64,000 nt of DNA from Diphasiastrum complanatum (Eukaryota > Streptophyta > Lycopodiopsida > Lycopodiales > Lycopodiaceae). The stretch lies in contig CM055093.1 of NCBI GenBank assembly GCA_029204225.1, positions 1,575,034 to 1,639,033 of the forward strand, in the 5' to 3' direction. The notes beneath the pieces were generated by a model that was not told the origin of the DNA, did not search any database, and saw nothing but the letters and a program-made list of their open reading frames with translations. Positions 14,120 through 26,580 of this stretch are shown here, in pieces. The stretch's first letter is position 1. Every line of letters starts with the position of its first letter. Position numbers and translations under genes: made by a program.

Positions 14120-14359
14120 GGACCCCACCTCTCGCAACCCGACAGCCCCCCACATGGCGTATTCCCATTAGTTTACTGACCTCCAGGGCCGCCGCGTACG
14201 CCCGCTTTAACTGACTAATCTCCTGGACACGTGTCGCGCATCCGAGTGACCGCTGCAATTAATGAAAATATATCTGGGAAAATTTAGCTACGTGTCAACA
14301 CGCCATCAATTTAATTTCGGCTTTAGACTGTCCAGTTATGTTTTGGAGAAATATATAAA

Positions 14360-16884
14360 TAGGTTAATTATTTATTTATTATTATTACGATTCGAGTGGA
14401 CCTGAGGGAAGCTGACAATATGAAAAGTTGACAGGTCTATAACTGCACCCTTCAGGCTTCAAGCCATGTGTGTAGCCTTCAACTTATAAGTTAAGAAGGT
14501 TCTAACTAGAGGACCCACCCTTCAGGCTTGGAATCTTGCATAGTGCAAGGTGCAATGCATGTCAAAGGTGCAACTGCCTTTCAAAGAAAAGCAAAATATT
14601 CGGCACAGTGCTAATTGAAAGGCAAACTTGAAAATGAAAGTCAAATTTCTCTAAGAGGTCAAATTTTCTAAAATCTACTTTTAAAATAGATGTTCACAAA
14701 GGTGGAATATTTCTCACATTTTTCTCTTGAAAAGTATCCTACAAACATACATGTCATATGAAAGCTTGATCATTATGAAAGGTTGTTATGCATGTCAAAT
14801 TCCAAGACTCTCTCTAGTGTTTCAAACACACCTCCTTGGTAAGGCGTCCTACACCTTCAAGCTCGAGGAGGTGTCCTACACCTTCAAGCTCGAATCTCAC
14901 AAGACTCTCATGACTAGCACTCGGAAAACCTCTTTTGAGTTATTCTCAAAAAACCTGCATTTTATAGAACTTTTCAATTTTTTAAAGACTTTTACTTGTA
15001 AAAAGGTATATATGCGTGTATAAAAAATCGTCAGACATTTTGTGATGCCGACTTTTGAGAAAACTTGCCAGTTCCATTCCTATAGTTTGCCGATTTTCCC
15101 AAGCACTAGTCATGACTAATGTGAAGCTCAAAATTTGAGAAAAAACTAAATGAGTAGGAATGTTAAGATGCCCATACTTGGAGTGCCTTGGTCTACTCTC
15201 TCTAGAGTTTGAAGTTTGTTGTTATACATTTAGGCTTGCTTGCACATCATTAGTTGGGGGGGTTCCCCAGATCATGGCCATGGATGACTTATGAACACTC
15301 CCCAACTATCCCATGCTAGCTCCAAATCTCTCACTTAATGATGGGTGGACAGTCTATCACTTAATGATGGGTGGACTGACATTAAACTTCTCAACAAGAT
15401 ACATGAATCTATTTTTTGCAAATTGTTTGATGCTTCTCAAGCTTAAATGCCTAGGATTCTCATCACCAACACTTGTTTTATCTTATATGTTCTCATTTGT
15501 GTGACAAAATGAAATCGATCCCTTGCCCTCAATTAGAGAAGATGAAGTCCACCAATCCACCACATATTAGAGCACCACTTTTTATAATGCCTTTTGTGGT
15601 TATTTTTATCTTTTCTATTGTTGAATTACTGTCATTTTTACTAAGCAACATTCATACATTTAATTTTGTCATGTGTTATGTTATGCACAAATATACAAAA
15701 GGTGCAAAAAAAGGTGTGCTCAGGGGAGTAGGCCCTAATTTATCAGGGTGAGGATGCCTACAGTAGACCTACATGTAATTAAGGATGTAAAAGCTATTTT
15801 TAGCATGAGTTATATATCCTGCCTAGTAGAGGTCATGCTAGTTTCAGTTGTAAAACTTTTTTGTTTGGGCAATAAAATTCACCCATAGCACATTCACCCT
15901 ACAAAGTAGCTACAAGAGAAAAGTCTTCCTTCCAATTAAGGGGCATGTTAGCTAGATGGCTAGTCTCTAAGCTAGGGACATGATTGACAATTTGCAAAAG
16001 GCCACTTGGTTTTTAGAAGGGAATGTAACAGTAGATACTAACATAATGTTTTATGTTTCACTTGAGATATTTTGTTGACACTCTTTAACTCTTTGTTTCA
16101 TATGTGCTCTGAGTCAAATCTAGTTCATATGGAATTGAAAAAGTTGAACCCGAACTGGGGAAGGGAGGGCATAATCCTAGACTTGGATATTCGGTACTCT
16201 AGTGTACGAGTTCGTTAGTTACGCCATGTCATTCTAGACTAGGCCAAACTTTAATTAATAACCTTGTGAGAGCCCAGATGCTCTAATTAGGACTTATGGA
16301 ACTAGTGCATGGTGATTGACTACTTTAAGTGCATGTAAAGGAGATCAAAAGCAATTGGTTGAGGATTGGCATCCTATATGAAATATTTTCGAGGCTTTTG
16401 GAATCTATATAACATGCAAGAACTCACCCATGTCCAGAATCTGATTTCAGTTTCCAATTGCCAGAATCCTCTCCTTTCTTGTATTCAATTATCGTGGATC
16501 GGAGGAGAAGCTGATTGGGTTGTGACTCTCGACTTCCGGTTGGTTGGGTGGTTTGGCTCCACAATAGTCCTTTTGGTGCATGCAACGGGATCTAGAGGAT
16601 CTTCACTTGGCAATCCTTATAGTTGTATCAGAACTTGACTTTGCATCAATCAAAAGGTAGAGTTGCTTTTTGTTTTTTCCCAACTTTTTGGTATTGCCTC
16701 CTTGCTTTTTACTTCCTAGTGGTGGAATTGACCTCCAAGTAAGTGGCTTCTCTGATTTTTTATCGTTTTAAATCCAAAGATCAATATTATGGATTTTTTC
16801 CATAAGAAATGATGGAAATCTTGTGATTTTTTACGGTTTTTGAGCTAGTATTCAATGTTTTAGCTTGAAATTTATCAAAGTTAC
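14360..16884. other. No gene seen; short tandem duplications
   Basis: No supported coding frame. Two local duplications are visible: a unit containing GTCCTACACCTTCAAGCTCG twice at about 14845-14892, and a 26-bp unit (TCACTTAATGATGGGTGGAC plus 6 nt) repeated at 15331-15376. Confidence 0.5.
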
Positions 16885-18680
16885 TATTTATTAATGCTTT
16901 TCAGATTTGTACTTGCTATTTTGCAAAAGTCTACTTCATACATAACAAGTCGGAAGCAATCGACAAGTTCATAGAATACATGAACTAGGCAGAAAAGTGG
17001 ACAGGAAGCAAATTCAAACAGATCAGAACTGATCGTGGCGGAGAGTACATCTCGAATTGCTTTGCTGACTTCTACATCAATCATGGAATCCTTCATACAA
17101 GGACTTCTTCCTACACACCGCAACACAACGGTGTTGTTGAAAGAAAAAATAGGACCCTCATGGAAGCCGCAAGGTGTATGATGGCCTATTTGAAAGCACC
17201 AAGAGTGCTATGGGCTAAAGCAGTAGCTATAGCCACTACATCCAGAACAGGATCGACAAATCCAATGTTCCTCACACAACACCACACAAACTATGGTTGG
17301 GTAGAAAGCCCAATCTGATGCACGTTCGGATCTTTCGTTGTGCCGCTTATGCACACATTCCAGATAAGCTTAAAAAAAAATATCAATGAGAAAGTCAAAC
17401 AAGGATACCTCGTCAAGTATGACAATCATTCGTCATACTACAAGATCTATATGCCAGAGACCAACCAAGTGCAGACCGTCAAAGATGTCAAGTTCGATGA
17501 AACTAGAACAATGGACAATGATGATTCTGTCAGCTACGAAGTTTTAGAAAGCAGTACTACAACCTGCTGCCGACCATGACAAAGGGAGCAGACCCCGAAC
17601 ACTCAAACAAAGATGTTCGGATCCCACCTCAGTTGAGCGACGAATTAGATGAAGAAAGGACCACAAGTCTGCCTACAGCTACAACGCCAGTAAATCGCAA
17701 TGGTTTCGCACCTAGCCGAAGAGACAAAGGTAGAGACATTGTAGTACCTGAAGAATCTCCCAAGAAATCAACAAGAGAATGACGAGTGCCAGCCAAATTC
17801 ATGCCAGGTAGCTCGGCTTCGACATCTGAAGAGTTATGTGGATCGACTACAATGAGACCTTCAGTCCAGTAGTCAAACATTCATTGATCCGAGTCTTCTT
17901 ATCTTTTGCTGTTGCGGCCGACCTCAAAGTACATCAACTCGATGTACAGATAGTGTATCTGAATGAAGTTATAGAAGAAGATATTTACATGATCCAGCCC
18001 GAGGGATACATTCTCGAAGGTATGGAGAATCATGTCTGTAAACTTCACAAGGCACTTTATGGCTTGAAACAATCAACAAGAGCTTGGTTTCAGAGGATCA
18101 ACACATTCCTCATCCAACATGGCTTCAAACCAAGCACTTCCAATTCTAATGTTTATTTCAAGTTAATGCAACATTCTTTCATAATCATCACCTTGTATGT
18201 TGACGATACATCACTTTTTAGCAACATTACTGATCAGAAGAAGGATGCTATATAGATGATGTCCTCTAAATTCAACATGACCGATCTGGGTGAGACTCAC
18301 TATAGTCTTGGAATTTAAATCCATCGAGATAGAGAGAGACGGATGATTTACATCACTCAACAAAGATATCTTCATAATACTCTTATCAGATATAATCTGA
18401 TTAATTGCAAAGAAGCTCACTCACCAATGGATCCAGGTCTGCAACTGTCGTCGAAGGACCAATGTCCTCAAACAAAGCAGGAAAAAGAGCAAATGAGATA
18501 GTATTAGTATCAGTCGATACTCGGCTCTCTGATGTATGCAATGGTCTGTACAAGACCTGACATTGCTTTTGTAGTTAGCTCATTAAGCCAATTCATGCCT
18601 AATCTTGGAATCATACATTGGAAGGCTCTTATCAGAGTCTCATGCATGAAATTTCTCTGATCAAACTACTGTGACACATA
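16885..18680 (+). pseudogene. Ty1-copia remnant: integrase and reverse transcriptase
   Basis: A degraded integrase is readable from about 16930 (KSEAIDKFIEYMN, then TDRGGEYISN, then NGVVERKNRTLMEAAR near 17130), followed after frame breaks by the integrase C-terminus (17366-17579). Reverse transcriptase follows at 17836-18255 (LDVQIVYLNEVIEEDIYM, LHKALYGLKQ, YVDD intact at about 18199) and continues with stops to about 18650, ending in CTRPDIAFVV. RNase H is missing. Several stops and at least three frameshifts make it non-functional. It belongs to the same family as the copia piece at 22.5-24.0 kb. Confidence 0.85.
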
Positions 18681-19644
18681 GTTGTTGAGAAGAGGATTGT
18701 TGGCAATTGGTGATTGTTGCACCGAAACGAAACCGAAAGGGATTCAGATTCGTGCTATCTTCTCTTCGAATCTCGATTGCTCTGATACGACTGATGTGTA
18801 TCTTAGCACGAACAATGGGTTCAGTATACTCGGATAGAATTTGATTCTAACTTGCAGCTACTGCTGCTAGATCAGATTTACAATCTTTCAGAGTGTAGAC
18901 AGACACTGCTGACCTACGTTTTCAATGTGTTTAAGAATTCAACAAGAATGAGCCAGTGTGCAGAATAAGAATAAATAACTAAATACGTACAAACAACAAT
19001 TAGACATCCAAGCATTCGAGATCATTCAAGATAAAATCAACATGTGCATTACAGCTACTGTATTATCAATGACTCTTTTCTTGAGCATTGTGTGACAAAC
19101 CCACCTAGCGCGTCTGCGCAAGAGATACTATGTCCCTCACAAATTATATCAAACAGTCTCGTTTACTAGTGGACATCGGCTGGCAGTTCTGTGTCTAGCT
19201 CACATTGATGGTCAGCTGATTCTCTCGTGTTCATCCTGTTTATAAATGGATTGAGAGAAATGGTTTAGTCTAATTACTGATTACAAGAATGGCTGGTTAA
19301 GCACATTCTAACGACACTTAGTTTGTCATTTGTTTGTTCTCCTTTGTACTTGGAGCTTGGCCTTCATTGAAACCGTTATGTAGGCGGTTATTGTCTGGGG
19401 TGGTTTTTGCATGTGGGCAGTTCCTTTGTATTTCTGCAGATACAAAGACCTGTTAGTCCTTTCCGTGCATTTCTGCAAACACGAACTTGATTGTGGCTAG
19501 AAACACTAAGTTTCTTCAGGTCCCTCTCAAAGCATGGTAGCTTTAAAATTCTCAGAATCGTCCTCTGCCTTTCGAACATCTCCCTGTCTAATGGCTTAGT
19601 AAAGATGTCGGCTACCATCTGCTTCGTTCCAATGAAGATGGTTT
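18681..19644 (-). pseudogene. Minus-strand copia relic: RNase H end, LTR, PBS-like site
   Basis: From 19644 down, the minus strand reads the end of a copia RNase H (QMVADIFTKPLDREMFE, 19563-19621), so a 3' LTR should follow. The next recognisable feature is a PBS-like TCGTATCAGAGCAAT (about 18781-18795), one base off the TGGTATCAGAGC initiator-Met type and preceded by an LTR-like end (ACATCA). The stretch between, about 550 bp, is therefore LTR-like and flanked by a pol end on one side and a PBS on the other. LTR edges are approximate. No gag follows the PBS. Confidence 0.5.
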
Positions 19645-20478
<834 letters not shown>

Positions 20479-20482
20479 ATTT

Positions 20483-20500
20483 TGGCGCCGTTGTTGGGGA
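20483..20500 (+). other. Primer-binding site, tRNA-Asp type
   Basis: TGGCGCCGTTGTTGGGGA, one mismatch from the TGGCGCCGTTGCCGGGGA site used by many plant Ty3-gypsy elements and complementary to the 3' end of tRNA-Asp. It follows the LTR end by four bases. Confidence 0.85.
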
Positions 20501-21661
20501 GCTACTCCAATTTTTTAGTTTGCAGCATGTTTGTTGGATGGTTAGCTTGCATTAGGCATCTTGTCGTGGCATTAATAGTGTTAAATCTGCATTTAGGGTT
20601 AGTTTGGGAGTGATTTTGCCTGATTTCAGTGGATTTGCTTGTTTGAAATCTAATCTGATTTTAGAATATGGAAAGCTATTCAGATCACCAATCTTAAGAT
20701 CCATTTGGATCTGAGATATCAGAAAAGACAACAAAAATCGGTCAAATCTACCAGATTTTGGTCAAAAGGAGGCAAAATTTATCATCAGAGCCCTCTTTCA
20801 GAAAACATTCGTCGAATTGCAGGCACCTTCGGTTTGATCACAGAACCTTCAGTTTGAAGGGTGAACAATCCTTCCTAGTAGATTTCCAGGAAAACATAAA
20901 AAAAACCACCAAAAAATATGCAAAAATCACCAAAATCCTAAAAATCAGAAAAAGAGCCTTCGCCCGATTCACTGTGCATAGGTGTGGTTCAGATCTATCT
21001 ACTGCCAGGTCGGTGAAGAATAATATCAGAAATAGAAGGTTTCTCAAAGGATCAGTGGTCATACTGTTATATTTTTGTCAAAAGTCTCTTTTTTGCAAAA
21101 ATACCAGTATTACTCTTGATTCTTTGTCAGAACCTTCACCAAGTTTTCAAATTATTCTATTTATAGTAATTTACTATTTTAGAGTTCGGCGAACATTCAT
21201 TCTATCCGGGTCATAGAAAATCTCTATTTTGACCCTCGTCAAACTATAGTTGTACCTTAGCTTTATCTGTTTCAGATTTTCAGTCTGAGAGTTTGGCAAA
21301 GGTTATTTTCATAGAATTTGTCAGAAAAGCTTGATCAGAGAGTTTTTATAAAAAATAACACTGTTGAACATTCGCCGAGTCAACCTTCGCCTAAAGAACC
21401 TTTGCCAATTATATTTCTAGGTTCTGATTTTCCATATCAAGTCTCTATCAAATTTTGGGTCAAATCTGATTCAGTCTTATTTTGATTCTGAGAATTTTTC
21501 ATTTTTGAGAAGTATCAATCGGTTGATCTTAAGAATATTTTTCATGGTATAGGAATCTGATTCTTGTCAAGTGGAAGAGATCTAGCAGATCTGATCTGAG
21601 ATAAGTTCCTGATTGAAAATCTAGATCCAATCTCATTGTCTGCTTGATTTAATCTGTTAAG
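20501..21661 (+). other. Gypsy leader between PBS and gag
   Basis: About 1.16 kb without a supported gene. It is flanked by a PBS and a gag start, so it is the untranslated leader. A 152-codon open frame at 20758-21216 shows no recognisable domain and is probably chance. Confidence 0.6.
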
Positions 21662-22524
21662 ATGGCTGCCCCTGGAGGTGCTCCTCAGGATGTCAATCCA
21701 ATCATTGTTAGGAGAGCACCCCGTTTGGATCTACCCAAATACAATGGATTAACAGATCCAGTTAGATTTTTTCAGATCTATTCTCAATCTTGTGAAGTCT
21801 ATGGAGAAGTTTTTCCCCAAGATAAACTTAAGTTTTTTTTCTATGGCCTTAACAGGCGCAGCACAAGATTGGTACTATAATCAAGATGAAACTGAACATA
21901 CAGATTGAGAGACTGTCAAACGAGCGCTTATCACACGGTTCAAACCTCAGAAGTTTATGGAAGACTCTTTTCTACTTTTAAGTAAAATTAAAATGGGAAA
22001 GCAAGAAATGATTCGAGATTACATTGAACGGGTAAAACGCCTCAGATCTGAGTGTGAACCTGAGTTTATTAACGGAAATGCCATGATTATGTGGTTTTTG
22101 TCAGGTCTACCTAAAAGGATCAGACGTGAGTTGAAACGCCATAATGAGTACGCAATTTTGCAAAATGCTATGGATGATGCAATTCGGGAGGTGGATGAAG
22201 ATTCAGACAATGAGCCGAATATCAGTATGTTGTCTTATACATCAGGACAGACCACTACGGCATCCACCAATATTGTATCAATGAATGTCAATGCTACTGT
22301 AGAGATGATGCTCAATGAGTTTGAAAAACTCAGGAAAAATCAGCAGAAACAGATGGAAAAGTTGTAGGCACAATTTGATGAGAAGATCAAAGCATTGGAA
22401 GATTTCCATGGACAAGCGAACAAGAAACCTAAGAAATTTGCAAAGACTTTTCCTACTAGAGAAAATGTCTGGTGTTCTATTTGTACATTAAATCACATAG
22501 TGAATGAGTGTCATCTCTTGCAAC
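21662..22524 (+). pseudogene. Ty3-gypsy gag, broken
   Basis: Starts at the ATG at 21662 (MAAPGGAPQD) and contains the retrotransposon gag fold in pieces: LDLPKYNGLTDPVRFFQIYS, then after a frameshift in a T-run near 21838, AAQDWYYNQDE, a stop, and a continuous piece (21957-22367) with RDYIERVKRLRSECEPEF and FLSGLPKRIRRELKR. After a TAG at 22365-22367 the frame resumes with a zinc knuckle WCSICTLNHIVNEC (CX2CX3HX4C). At about 22525 it runs without a break into a copia gag. Related gag copies lie at 24.6-25.0 kb and 33.5-34.2 kb (minus). Confidence 0.85.
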
Positions 22525-23990
22525 AGATGGCCGCTATCGGATCAGTCATAGACGATCAAGATGCAATTATGACATTGCTTTCAAGCTTGCCCTCTACATA
22601 TGAGAAATGGGTGATGATCATATTGACACACTCAAATTTAACTCTTACTAGAGTTATCACTATGTTGCTGCAAGAAGATAATCGAAGAAGTCAAGACACT
22701 TCGTCTACTTCCTCCTCTCAGGCTCTATTTGTCAACAAGGCTTGAAGCGACAGAAGCAGAAAAGCTCCAAAAAGGCTACAACGAATCAGAAGTCGACTCA
22801 AAGTCAAGCACAATCATCAGATCAACAATTGAAGAAGAAGATGTTTTGCAGGTATTCCAAGCGCAATAACCATGAAATCAAGGATTGCCAAATTTCCCAA
22901 GCAAAGAACGCAGCCAAGCAACCTGATCAACAAGCAAACACAGTCTCATCATCTCCCCAGGTCAAAGTGGATGAAGGCGCATTCATGGTCAAAGATCACA
23001 GTGCATTTTTAGATGATTCATGGTTTCTGGATTCTGGAGCAACTCAAATATGATCAATCAATGTGAGATCTTCAACTCCTACACGCCTTACAACACGAAG
23101 AAATTTGTTCATCTTGGTGACAATAGTACTCACACTATTGAAGGTGAAGGTAGTGTAAGATTGCGATTCCAGCATGATCAATTCAAACCATATCAAAGGT
23201 CTTATATGTTCCTAAACTCTAGGCGAATCTATTATCAGTAAGTAGAATTACAGATTTAGGTCATAAGGTAGAATTCAAATCTGATCATTGTAGAATTATT
23301 GATAGGAGTGATAAGATCCTTGCACTCAACAAGAGACAAGGTTACTTATATAGATTGTCATTTGCCGCTGCAGCAGATTTGAAAATACATCAAATGGATG
23401 TACAGACGACATATCTCAATGGAGTTATCAAAGAAGACATTTACATGGTGCAACTTGAAGGTTATATTATCGAGGGTAAACACAATCATGTGTGTAAACT
23501 CCATAAGGCACTTTATGACTTGAAGCAATCTGCTTGAGCATGGTTTCAAAGCATCAATATTTTTCTTATTGATCACGGCCATACACCTAGCTCTTTAGAT
23601 TCAAAGCAGTGCAGCATTCTTTTATCATTATCACTTTGTACGTAGATGATACATTGCTTCCCAACAACAGTACCGATTTGATAAAAGAAGCCAAGATAAT
23701 GCTATCTTTCAAATTTGACATGACCGATCTGGGTGAAGCTCATTTCTGCCTTGGTATACAATCCACAGAGACAGAAAATAGAAGTTGGTCTACATTACAC
23801 AACAGAGGTACATCTACAACATTTTAGTCAGATATAATCTGATGAATTGCAAGTTAGCTCTCTCACCAATGGAACCAGGACTCAAATTGTCAAAGGACCA
23901 GTGTCCTCACACAATTCATGAGAAGCAGCAGATGCGTGAGTATCCTTACCATTCTATTATAGGATCTCTTATGAATTACACGGAGTTTAC
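22525..23990 (+). pseudogene. Ty1-copia fragment: gag, protease, RT; integrase deleted
   Basis: Copia gag begins mid-domain (MAAIGSVIDDQDAIMTLLSS, 22528-22744), then a knuckle in which the second Cys is Ser (CRYSKRNNHEIKDC), then a protease core (WFLDSGATQ, about 23020-23050). After decayed sequence and a pre-integrase end (about 23315-23355, ALNKRQGYLYRL) the sequence jumps directly into reverse transcriptase (AAADLKIHQMDVQTTYLNGV, 23355), so the whole integrase is absent. RT continues with a stop at 23535-23537, YVDD at about 23639 and an end near IIGSLMN (23970). RNase H is missing. It is the same family as 16.9-18.7 kb. Confidence 0.85.
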
Positions 23991-23995
23991 AACAG

Positions 23996-24560
23996 TGTCA
24001 CATTTTTTGTGTGACAGAAATCTCGTGTAAAATCACAGTGTTGCATTTTCGTCTTTTCAAAAGAGCCTCAAATGTTAAGGAAATGACATTGGCAAAGTGT
24101 GGGGCAACCCTAAATGAGATTTAAGGGACTTTCGTCTTTTTCTCCCTTTTCGCGAAAACCCCGACAGTGTCGCCTATGGCAGTTTTAGTTCATTTATGCA
24201 AAGCTACCGTTTTGGTTCATTTATGCAGACAAAATATTTACGGCCAATTCATCGCTTATCAACAATCAATGATAAGGACCAGATGGATGTCAACTGATCA
24301 CCAACCAACTACCGATCACATTTGATGACCTAATTTTTTAGTATAAATAGTTGTTCATATTCATACAATAATCTAATCTAAAATCATCTGAAATTCATTG
24401 AAAATATCCTGACTTCTTCCTGCAGTAAGCTTGCTGTCAGCTTCTGGAGAGACAATGCGTGAGTATTGCACAGAAGCAATACTAGGTTGTCGTAAGATGA
24501 TGGAAGACTGGCAAGAAGAGACATCGTTGAGTCTTCTTCTGAAATAGGAGAACCTATGGC
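23996..24560 (+). repeat. LTR-like segment
   Basis: It begins TGTCACATTTTTTGTGTGAC, a small hairpin, right after the copia RT fragment, and has a TATA-like GTATAAATAG at about 24340 in plus orientation. A 27-bp unit with GTTYATTTATGCA is duplicated near 24178-24228. No matching second LTR is seen, so the call is tentative. Confidence 0.3.
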
Positions 24561-24589
24561 AGCAAGTCAACAACTATTTCAATTCATTA

Positions 24590-25270
24590 AGGTGATCGTG
24601 GACTGAGGTGCCTTCCTTCATCTTGAGTGTGAGGAAGCTGCAGCCCAAGATTGGTTTTTCAACCAATCGGCCAAAGAAAAAGCCATGTGGTAAGGGATTA
24701 AAGCGGCGTTCATTACCCACTTTAAACAAGGAAGTTCCTCAAAGGTCCATTCCTCCTACTGAGCAAAATCAAGATGGGAAAACAAGAAAGGGTGTGGGAC
24801 TACATCAAACGGGTCAAGCATCTACAATCCGAGTGCAAACAACCCTAACTCTTGATCATGCGATGATCATGTGGTTCCTAGTGGGATTACCATGAAGCAT
24901 CAGAAGAGAGTTAAAACACCGAGAGCGGTATGCTATGTTGTAGGAAGCCATGGAAGATGCCATCGGGAAAGAAGATGAAAGATCAGATGATGATTCAAGC
25001 CATAACTATCCAACGATCCATCATCCACACTCCCTCGGTGGCATTGACTTCCAACACTTCCAATATTTCAAACGATCTGCTAATGGAACAACTTATGTAA
25101 CTTCCATTGATTGTATGGCTAGGCATACATGTCATCTGGATTCAGATTTAGAACCCAACACTTCATCTTTCAAGGGATACACCCTAGAAATGCCAACAAC
25201 ATGGGTGACCATGATCACTGTGGTATGGTTAGCAACGAACTCATTCCAAAGCAAGTCAAAGATGATTTAG
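24590..25270 (+). pseudogene. Second Ty3-gypsy gag copy, heavily decayed
   Basis: Frame-shifting pieces align with the gag at 21.7-22.4 kb: AAAQDWFFNQSAKEKAMW (about 24636), IKAAFITHFKQGSSS, then DHAMIMWFLVGLP (about 24856-24894), a stop, and MEDAIGKEDERSDDDS at 24950. Several stops and frameshifts rule out function. From 25010 onward the similarity fades. Confidence 0.7.
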
Positions 25271-25338
25271 TACCTTGGAAACATGTCTTTTTATATAATG
25301 AAGAAGCTGAGCTAACAAAAAAATAGATAATACAACAC

Positions 25339-26150
25339 ATGGATCTAGAGCGATTTGGAATGCAGAAGTTACCAGCTCAACCTCCTCAGAAATTGCCATT
25401 GGCTAAGGTTTCTAAGGTCGAACCACCTACTACTAATAAAATTTTTTTTATGATAAAACAACAATACAATCAGGTGATCCGTTGGAGTGATTTGTCCGAA
25501 GAAGCAATAGCTATGGTAGATGTGGATATTTAACCACGAGGTGAATATTAAGCCAATTTCTCAGAAGGACAACAAGGATACAGCCCGTTTTGTAGACAGA
25601 AAGGGAAAAAAGAAATTTCTAGATTTCTTGAAATCCATCCGGTTGGAACAAGATTCAACATCATCATCACAGATGACTGAAAAACTACATCTCACTAGTC
25701 GTGCTAAAATCAATCTGTTGAAGGAGGAATCTCGTAGAGCACTAGTTCAGGAGATGCTAGAAACTTTCAAAAATTATACTTTAGACGGTGTAGTGATATG
25801 CTACCAAAGGAACAAAGAGAGCCTAATAAGGATCAAGAAGCTAAGGAACAAGTCTTCGAAGGTCCCAGCGCATATGCAACCGATGAACTTAGCTGAGCCG
25901 GGTGAAGAAGAAAAGATCGGTCACGTGGGAGCACAGTTGATGCCCACTCGGTTTACACAACTATGTAATCTGTTAGTGGAATACAAGGACTGTTTCGCAT
26001 GGACTTACAAAGATCTAAAGGGCATACCACCAGCCATAGTCTAGCACACCATACCCTTGGTGGACAGAGTAGTCCCCAAGGTGAGCCGTTATTATCGCTG
26101 CAATCCTAACTACACCAAGTTAATCAAATAGGAGTTGATTAGGATCAACT
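25339..26150 (+). pseudogene. Ty3-gypsy pol, linker upstream of reverse transcriptase
   Basis: Two overlapping frames (25339-25533 and 25520-26044). The second ends in FTQLCNLLVEYKDCFAWTYKDLKGIPP, the signature just before gypsy reverse transcriptase, and continues past a TAG with VVPKVSRYYRCNPNYTKLIK, the RT N-terminus. The RT core never follows. At 26131-26152 the sequence enters a perfect 9-bp inverted repeat and then an unrelated ankyrin-coding fragment in the opposite orientation. Confidence 0.8.
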
Positions 26151-26530
26151 CCATGGCTGAGAAGCAATTCTGCCATCTCCTTGTACCCTTTTTTGGACAC
26201 CTCATGCAAGAATGTGTTCCCGCTTTTGTTTATATACTTCACGTCTGCTCCCATTTCTGATATTAGTATTTTGGCCATCTTTGTCTTGCCATATTTACAG
26301 AGGTAATGCAAGGGAGGGCTGACATTCGAATTTAGCTAATCAGGTGTATCATTTTTGGTCTTTACGCGTCCTTTTACAAGATCCAGGAGTTGTTCATGGC
26401 CATTTTCGCATATTATGTGCAAGGGATGGAAAAAGCCGTAGAGCTTCTGATCAAAGCTGTAACCCAATTCAAGGAGTTTCTTAACAACTTTAATGCTTCT
26501 ATCAGAAGCTGCTTGACGCCCATTTCATTA
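26131..26530 (-). pseudogene. Captured ankyrin-repeat gene fragment
   Basis: On the minus strand the frame reads about three ankyrin repeats: PLHIICENGHEQLLDLVKG, then PLHYLCKYGKTKMAKILISE, then NTFLHEVSKKGYKEMAELLL ending GVDPN. The spacing (about 33 residues) and the LLLSHGVDPN ending fit the ankyrin consensus. One stop lies in frame between the first and second repeat. The fragment replaces the reverse transcriptase core and most of RNase H of a gypsy element whose pol flanks it on both sides on the other strand. Ankyrin repeats mediate protein-protein contacts. This piece has no start and is probably a dead capture. Confidence 0.75.
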
Positions 26531-26580
26531 TGAAATCGAGCATATAGAATGAGTATTTCTAGTAAATAAAACTTGTAACG

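Larger units (their letters stand above)
13280..14300 (-). promoter_or_regulatory. G-box-rich, CpG-rich upstream region
   Basis: Five perfect CACGTG G-boxes occur at 13286, 13335, 13490, 13725 and 14228 (first base of each), plus close variants CACGTA at 13474 and TACGTG at 14289. The stretch is visibly richer in GC and CpG than the surrounding transposon DNA, as expected for unmethylated regulatory sequence. AATCCAACGGT occurs twice (13552 and 13784). G-boxes are bound by bHLH and bZIP proteins. The adjacent bHLH carries the residues that recognise this motif, so autoregulation is possible but inferred. The transcription start is not located. Confidence 0.55.

Noticed and set aside
14346-14362. 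TATA-like ATATATAAATAGG on the plus strand
   Set aside because: No coding sequence or transcript feature follows on the plus strand.
20758-21216. 152-codon open frame in the gypsy leader
   Set aside because: No domain, placed between PBS and gag; probably chance.
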